A stretch of DNA of 64,000 nucleotides from positions 4,882,001 to 4,946,000 of the forward strand of contig NZ_AP022870.1 of the NCBI RefSeq assembly GCF_011764545.1, in the 5' to 3' direction. Position numbers and translations under genes: made by a program. This document shows positions 61,901-64,000 of this stretch, piece by piece (positions within the stretch are counted from its first letter, which is position 1; every line of letters starts with the position of its first letter). Below the pieces are notes generated by a model that saw only the letters and a list, made by a program, of their open reading frames with translations, made no database searches and had not been told where the DNA came from. The stretch comes from Phytohabitans flavus (GTDB taxonomy: Bacteria; Actinomycetota; Actinomycetes; Mycobacteriales; Micromonosporaceae).

Positions 61901-64000
61901 GGTGCGAGCCGGTCGGCAGGCGGGTCTCGTCGACGAGGTCGGGCTTGACCCGGATCGCGCCCGTGGCGGCCTCTTCGGTGGTGACCGCCACCTCGTCGGT
62001 CTCCTGGGTCGCCAGGTCGAGCAGCGCCGGTACGCCGCCGGTGAGCAGCTTCTGGCTCAGCGTCGAGGCGGTGCCGGCGGTCAGCCGGATGATCTCGAAC
62101 GGCAGCCCGGCCACCTCGTACGGCTGGCGAACCTGCACGGTCTTCGGGAACACGATGTAGTGCTCGCCCACGAACATGTACAGGCCGGACTCGCTGTCCA
62201 GCGCGGCGTCGAAGTACGGCGCCTCCTCCTGTGGCAGGCCACCCCAGGCCTCGGCGACCGGCATCGGTTCGGGCAGCTCGGACGGCTCCTGGTCGGCGTC
62301 GATCCGCACGTACGTGTCGCCGCTGAACAGGTAGACGTCGTTGTCCCGGCGGAACGCGCTCTGCACCGCCCACGGCAGCTCTTTCGGGTACCCCTCGTCC
62401 ACAAAGGAGGGAGTCCAGCCGGCCTGCTCGCCGATGGTGTACCGCACATACTGCGTACCGGTGGTCAGGTAGAGGCGGTTGCCAGCCAGCCAGGCGGCGT
62501 CGACCCGACCGGTCTCGGCGAGGGCGCTGGCGAGGTACGTCGGACGGGTGACCCGGCGGCCCCTCCTCGGATCCGCGTGGTACTCGCGGCGGTTGTTGTC
62601 GAACCAGTACATGGTCCTGCCGTGCAGCATCCCGGCGCCGATCGTGAAGTCCGTCGGGAGGTCGTGCCCGTTGTTCAGCACCGGCAGCGGGCCTGTGAAG
62701 GACTCGAACGGCATATCGGTGGAGTGCCGGAATCGGAGGTACTGCGTACCCGACCGGAGGTAGATCGCGGTGTCGTCCACCACGGCGGCCTCGATCGTGC
62801 CGAACCCCTGCGGCGGGCCCTCCGTGCCCCAGAAGGCGGTGAGTGTGGCGTCCCCGGCGAGGGCGTTGGAGTTGGCGTACCGGCCGGCGCCCGCGGTGGC
62901 GAAGAAGTACTCTCTGCCACCCGCGGCGAAGGCCACGTCGATCCTTGTCCACGGTGGCAGGTAGTCCTGGTTCGTCGCGACCGGCATCGGGTAGCCCGGG
63001 TCGACCTCGCCGAACGGCGTGCCGGTGAACCGCACGTACCACTCACCGCATATCACGTAGGTGTACTGCCCCCGGACGAAGACCCCGGTCACGTCGCCCG
63101 CCGCGGGCAGCAGTGCTTTGACCCGACCCCACGTGGAAGCCGTCGCCGCCGGCGGGGTGCTCGGCCAGCCTTCCGGCGCGGACCGTGAGAACGACGGCCG
63201 AGGCTCGTCGTTGTGGAAGAAGTACCGGGCGCCGTCCCCCAGCTCGAACGCCGCGTGCACCCTCGGCCAGTCCGGGAGCCGGTCCGGGTTGCCGGTGCCG
63301 CGCGGGAGCCGGGTCACCTCGGTGCCGGTCACCCGCGCCGGGCGGCACAGGAAGCTGCCGCCCTTGTGGTCCACGCTGAACCAGAAGTCGGTACCGGCCG
63401 GTGCGTCGAAGCGCACCACCGAGGACGGGTCGACCGGATCCACGAAGATCTGCGCGACGCGCTCGGTGGTGGCGGCCAGCGCGTTCTTGGCGTCGAGGTC
63501 GGTCGCGGCGGCCAGCAGCTCCTTCTGCGCCGGAGTGGTGGCGGCGTCGGCGGCGGGCAGGTTCTCGCTGTACAACTCCGGATTCAGCTCGAACAGCGCG
63601 GCGGTGCGCCGGGACTCGGTGGCGTCCGGCTCGGTGACGGAGTACGAGCAGGAGACCACAATGGACATCTGGCCGGTGTCCTTCATCCGCGGCGCGACGC
63701 GCAGCGTGATGTCCGAGACCGTGCCTTCCTCGGAGGCGCCGGTGCCGAGCGTCTGGGCGGGCGCCCACTCCTTCGTGAGGTTCTGGAAGGAGTAGAAGAT
63801 CCGTACCCGCTCGGTCGGCCCCTGCCCGGAGACGGTCTGCCGGCCGCCCTCGCCGCTCTGCGCGACGACCGTCGTGCCGGCCTGGTCCTCGGCCGGGACC
63901 TTCTCGGACACCACCCAGAAGACGAAGACGCGGCCGAACGCGTGCACCGGGTGCACGTGGTCAGCGTCGATCCGCACGTCGACCGGCTGCCACGGCTCCC
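58947..64000 (-). CDS. Tc-toxin A-component-type protein with hemopexin-like repeats (5' end outside window)
   Basis: The frame is open to the window edge (EPWQPVDVRIDADHVHPV precedes the first possible GTG), so the N-terminus is missing; more than 1,680 residues are visible. The first part matches TcdA/neuraminidase-like sequences (HAFGRVFVFWVV). Residues about 280-620 (counted from the GTG at 63977) hold about six hemopexin-type blades (GEWYVRFTG, GTQYLRFRH, GTQYVRYTI, GDTYVRIDAD). Next come FHAPFLIAQALNGAQRFEDA and WYEYVFDPTN of the Tc pore region, then long coiled coils (about 1100-1350). The C-terminal TcB-binding-like domain ends LTYQARVH. TcA proteins form the pentameric injector of ABC toxins. 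Confidence 0.85.
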   Translation of the reverse strand, partial: EPWQPVDVRIDADHVHPVHAFGRVFVFWVVSEKVPAEDQAGTTVVAQSGEGGRQTVSGQGPTERVRIFYSFQNLTKEWAPAQTLGTGASEEGTVSDITLRVAPRMKDTGQMSIVVSCSYSVTEPDATESRRTAALFELNPELYSENLPAADAATTPAQKELLAAATDLDAKNALAATTERVAQIFVDPVDPSSVVRFDAPAGTDFWFSVDHKGGSFLCRPARVTGTEVTRLPRGTGNPDRLPDWPRVHAAFELGDGARYFFHNDEPRPSFSRSAPEGWPSTPPAATASTWGRVKALLPAAGDVTGVFVRGQYTYVICGEWYVRFTGTPFGEVDPGYPMPVATNQDYLPPWTRIDVAFAAGGREYFFATAGAGRYANSNALAGDATLTAFWGTEGPPQGFGTIEAAVVDDTAIYLRSGTQYLRFRHSTDMPFESFTGPLPVLNNGHDLPTDFTIGAGMLHGRTMYWFDNNRREYHADPRRGRRVTRPTYLASALAETGRVDAAWLAGNRLYLTTGTQYVRYTIGEQAGWTPSFVDEGYPKELPWAVQSAFRRDNDVYLFSGDTYVRIDADQEPSELPEPMPVAEAWGGLPQEEAPYFDAALDSESGLYMFVGEHYIVFPKTVQVRQPYEVAGLPFEIIRLTAGTASTLSQKLLTGGVPALLDLATQETDEVAVTTEEAATGAIRVKPDLVDETRLPTGSHLDFRSANGLYYWEIFFHAPFLIAQALNGAQRFEDAKRWYEYVFDPTNPDSYWRFLPFLVVDLDALAEAVTGDLAEVTDAGLDAGDVTDALRPVLTALRTLAPAVAQNRDPATEEEREALLDAISPDAHADIAAKVEALAAGTGLTAVQGAAVAQLREHTLMAADLARVFDALGDRENLLKAYREDPFDPHAIADLRPVAYRRAVVMRYIDNLLDWGDLLFRQYTPESVDEARMLYVLAYDLLGERGNRLGTRMLPATTSFSSLDDADLIGYFTSGGTLATGTVHAGVASTYFHIPGNDAYDEYRARVEDRLVKIRQSLNIMGISQPLPLFAPPIDPAALVSQVAAGGGLDGVGVALPVPVPHQRFAVALRRAQELTDKLRQLGETLLSALERGSAEELGLLQRRQEQEILAMTRAVKEAQVRVAEETVAELTASLDAAQERKKHYEALISTGMSEREHAQIGLMATAATVHYVASVLKVAAGFAYAVPEAKFGPFIIGVESGGRELGASIDKAAETAESLGEAFSMTGEALGVQAQHDRMVEDWELQVAEAQADGLQLEHRIAGANQQLAIARAEAGLLEREIAHGESVAAFLRDKFTNVELYSWMSGELAGLYFQAYNLAHEAARAAERAFQFEQGVEGEAATFIRPAYWQSRRGGLLAGDALALDLERLAKAQVDGGGRGLEITRQVSLRELDPLALLRLRDSGSCEFALTEALFDGDFPGHYRRQIRTVTVTFQDGEGEPLAVPATLTQLGHKTVLAPDPQAVRYLLDPQGTPPAAVRSDWRVSQQIALSEPDYGRENNGLFELRFDDERYLPFEGTGAVSRWRLERGGRAVRDLFDVVVTVKYSAEQGGPVFANAVRGLLKPYPAARFFDLARDFPDEWSEFVSGEEGRLVLPFTPEMFPDLAGPQIGGIYPTYELENGSATRLVLGGDPAQTLTEGKLLPTPGLAVHTTGAATWTFTVDGPKENLLNAGLVLTYQARVH

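Noticed and set aside
61023..63188. 721-residue plus-strand open frame
   Set aside because: It is the reverse-strand shadow of the TcA-type gene, which has clear domains and codon use.
1..64000. CRISPR arrays, prophage or transposase genes
   Set aside because: No regularly spaced short repeats, integrase, transposase or phage structural sequence is visible on either strand.

Overview
The window is GC-rich chromosomal DNA from an actinomycete. The evidence is third-position G/C bias, frequent GTG and occasional TTG starts, Tat and lipoprotein signals, and families typical of the group: WYL and ROK regulators, a class A beta-lactamase with a LysR/serine-hydrolase pair, a mycothiol-type maleylpyruvate isomerase fold, and secreted multidomain glycosidases with CBM32 modules. 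A Micromonosporaceae- or Streptomyces-like host is my inference; there is no rRNA or tRNA gene to test it. I see no tRNA, CRISPR array or insertion-sequence transposase.

Layout. 1-5.3 kb (minus strand): a poly-gamma-glutamate type operon pgsB-pgsC-NlpC/P60-pgsA(capA), followed by an iron-sulfur CCG-domain protein cut by the window start. 5.5-7.2 kb: aldo/keto reductase and TetR, divergent across a long palindrome. 7.2-9.7 kb: CadD-like exporter, tandem universal stress protein, PAP2 phosphatase. 9.7-12.7 kb: class A beta-lactamase opposite a LysR gene coupled to a BlaB-like serine hydrolase. 12.7-18.2 kb: WYL regulator, SDRs, methyltransferase, TetR and small unknowns. 18.3-21.3 kb: a caspase/EF-hand/KAP-NTPase fusion. 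21.5-23.4 kb: a secreted three-repeat protein and an orphan Imm51 gene.

23.4-48.4 kb is a carbohydrate island in three blocks. The first is a secreted beta-helix enzyme with GH95 fucosidase. The second is ROK plus an HTH-less LacI-type sensor with an ABC importer and GH2 beta-mannosidase. The third is a ribose-type ABC importer with ThuA, SMP-30 lactonase, FAH hydrolase, SDR and IclR. The last set resembles an oxidative deoxysugar pathway such as that for L-fucose. Three related intergenic repeat elements (about 0.53-0.63 kb, at 29.6, 38.2 and 48.8 kb) sit between or beside these blocks. A solo copy of one of their ends lies at 7.9 kb.

48.4-54.4 kb: a coupled three-gene membrane operon of unknown function, LysR, MFS, siderophore-interacting protein and a maleylpyruvate-isomerase-like protein. 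54.5-64 kb (minus strand): a very large Tc-toxin A-type protein with hemopexin-like repeats, cut by the window end, followed by two large paralogous proteins that I do not recognise. This three-gene unit is the best candidate for an undescribed system.

Ten genes appear broken by single-base deletions. Nearly all of these sit in C4/G4 runs where a fifth base would restore a family-typical protein, so I treat these genes as single functional units and the breaks as probable sequencing errors.
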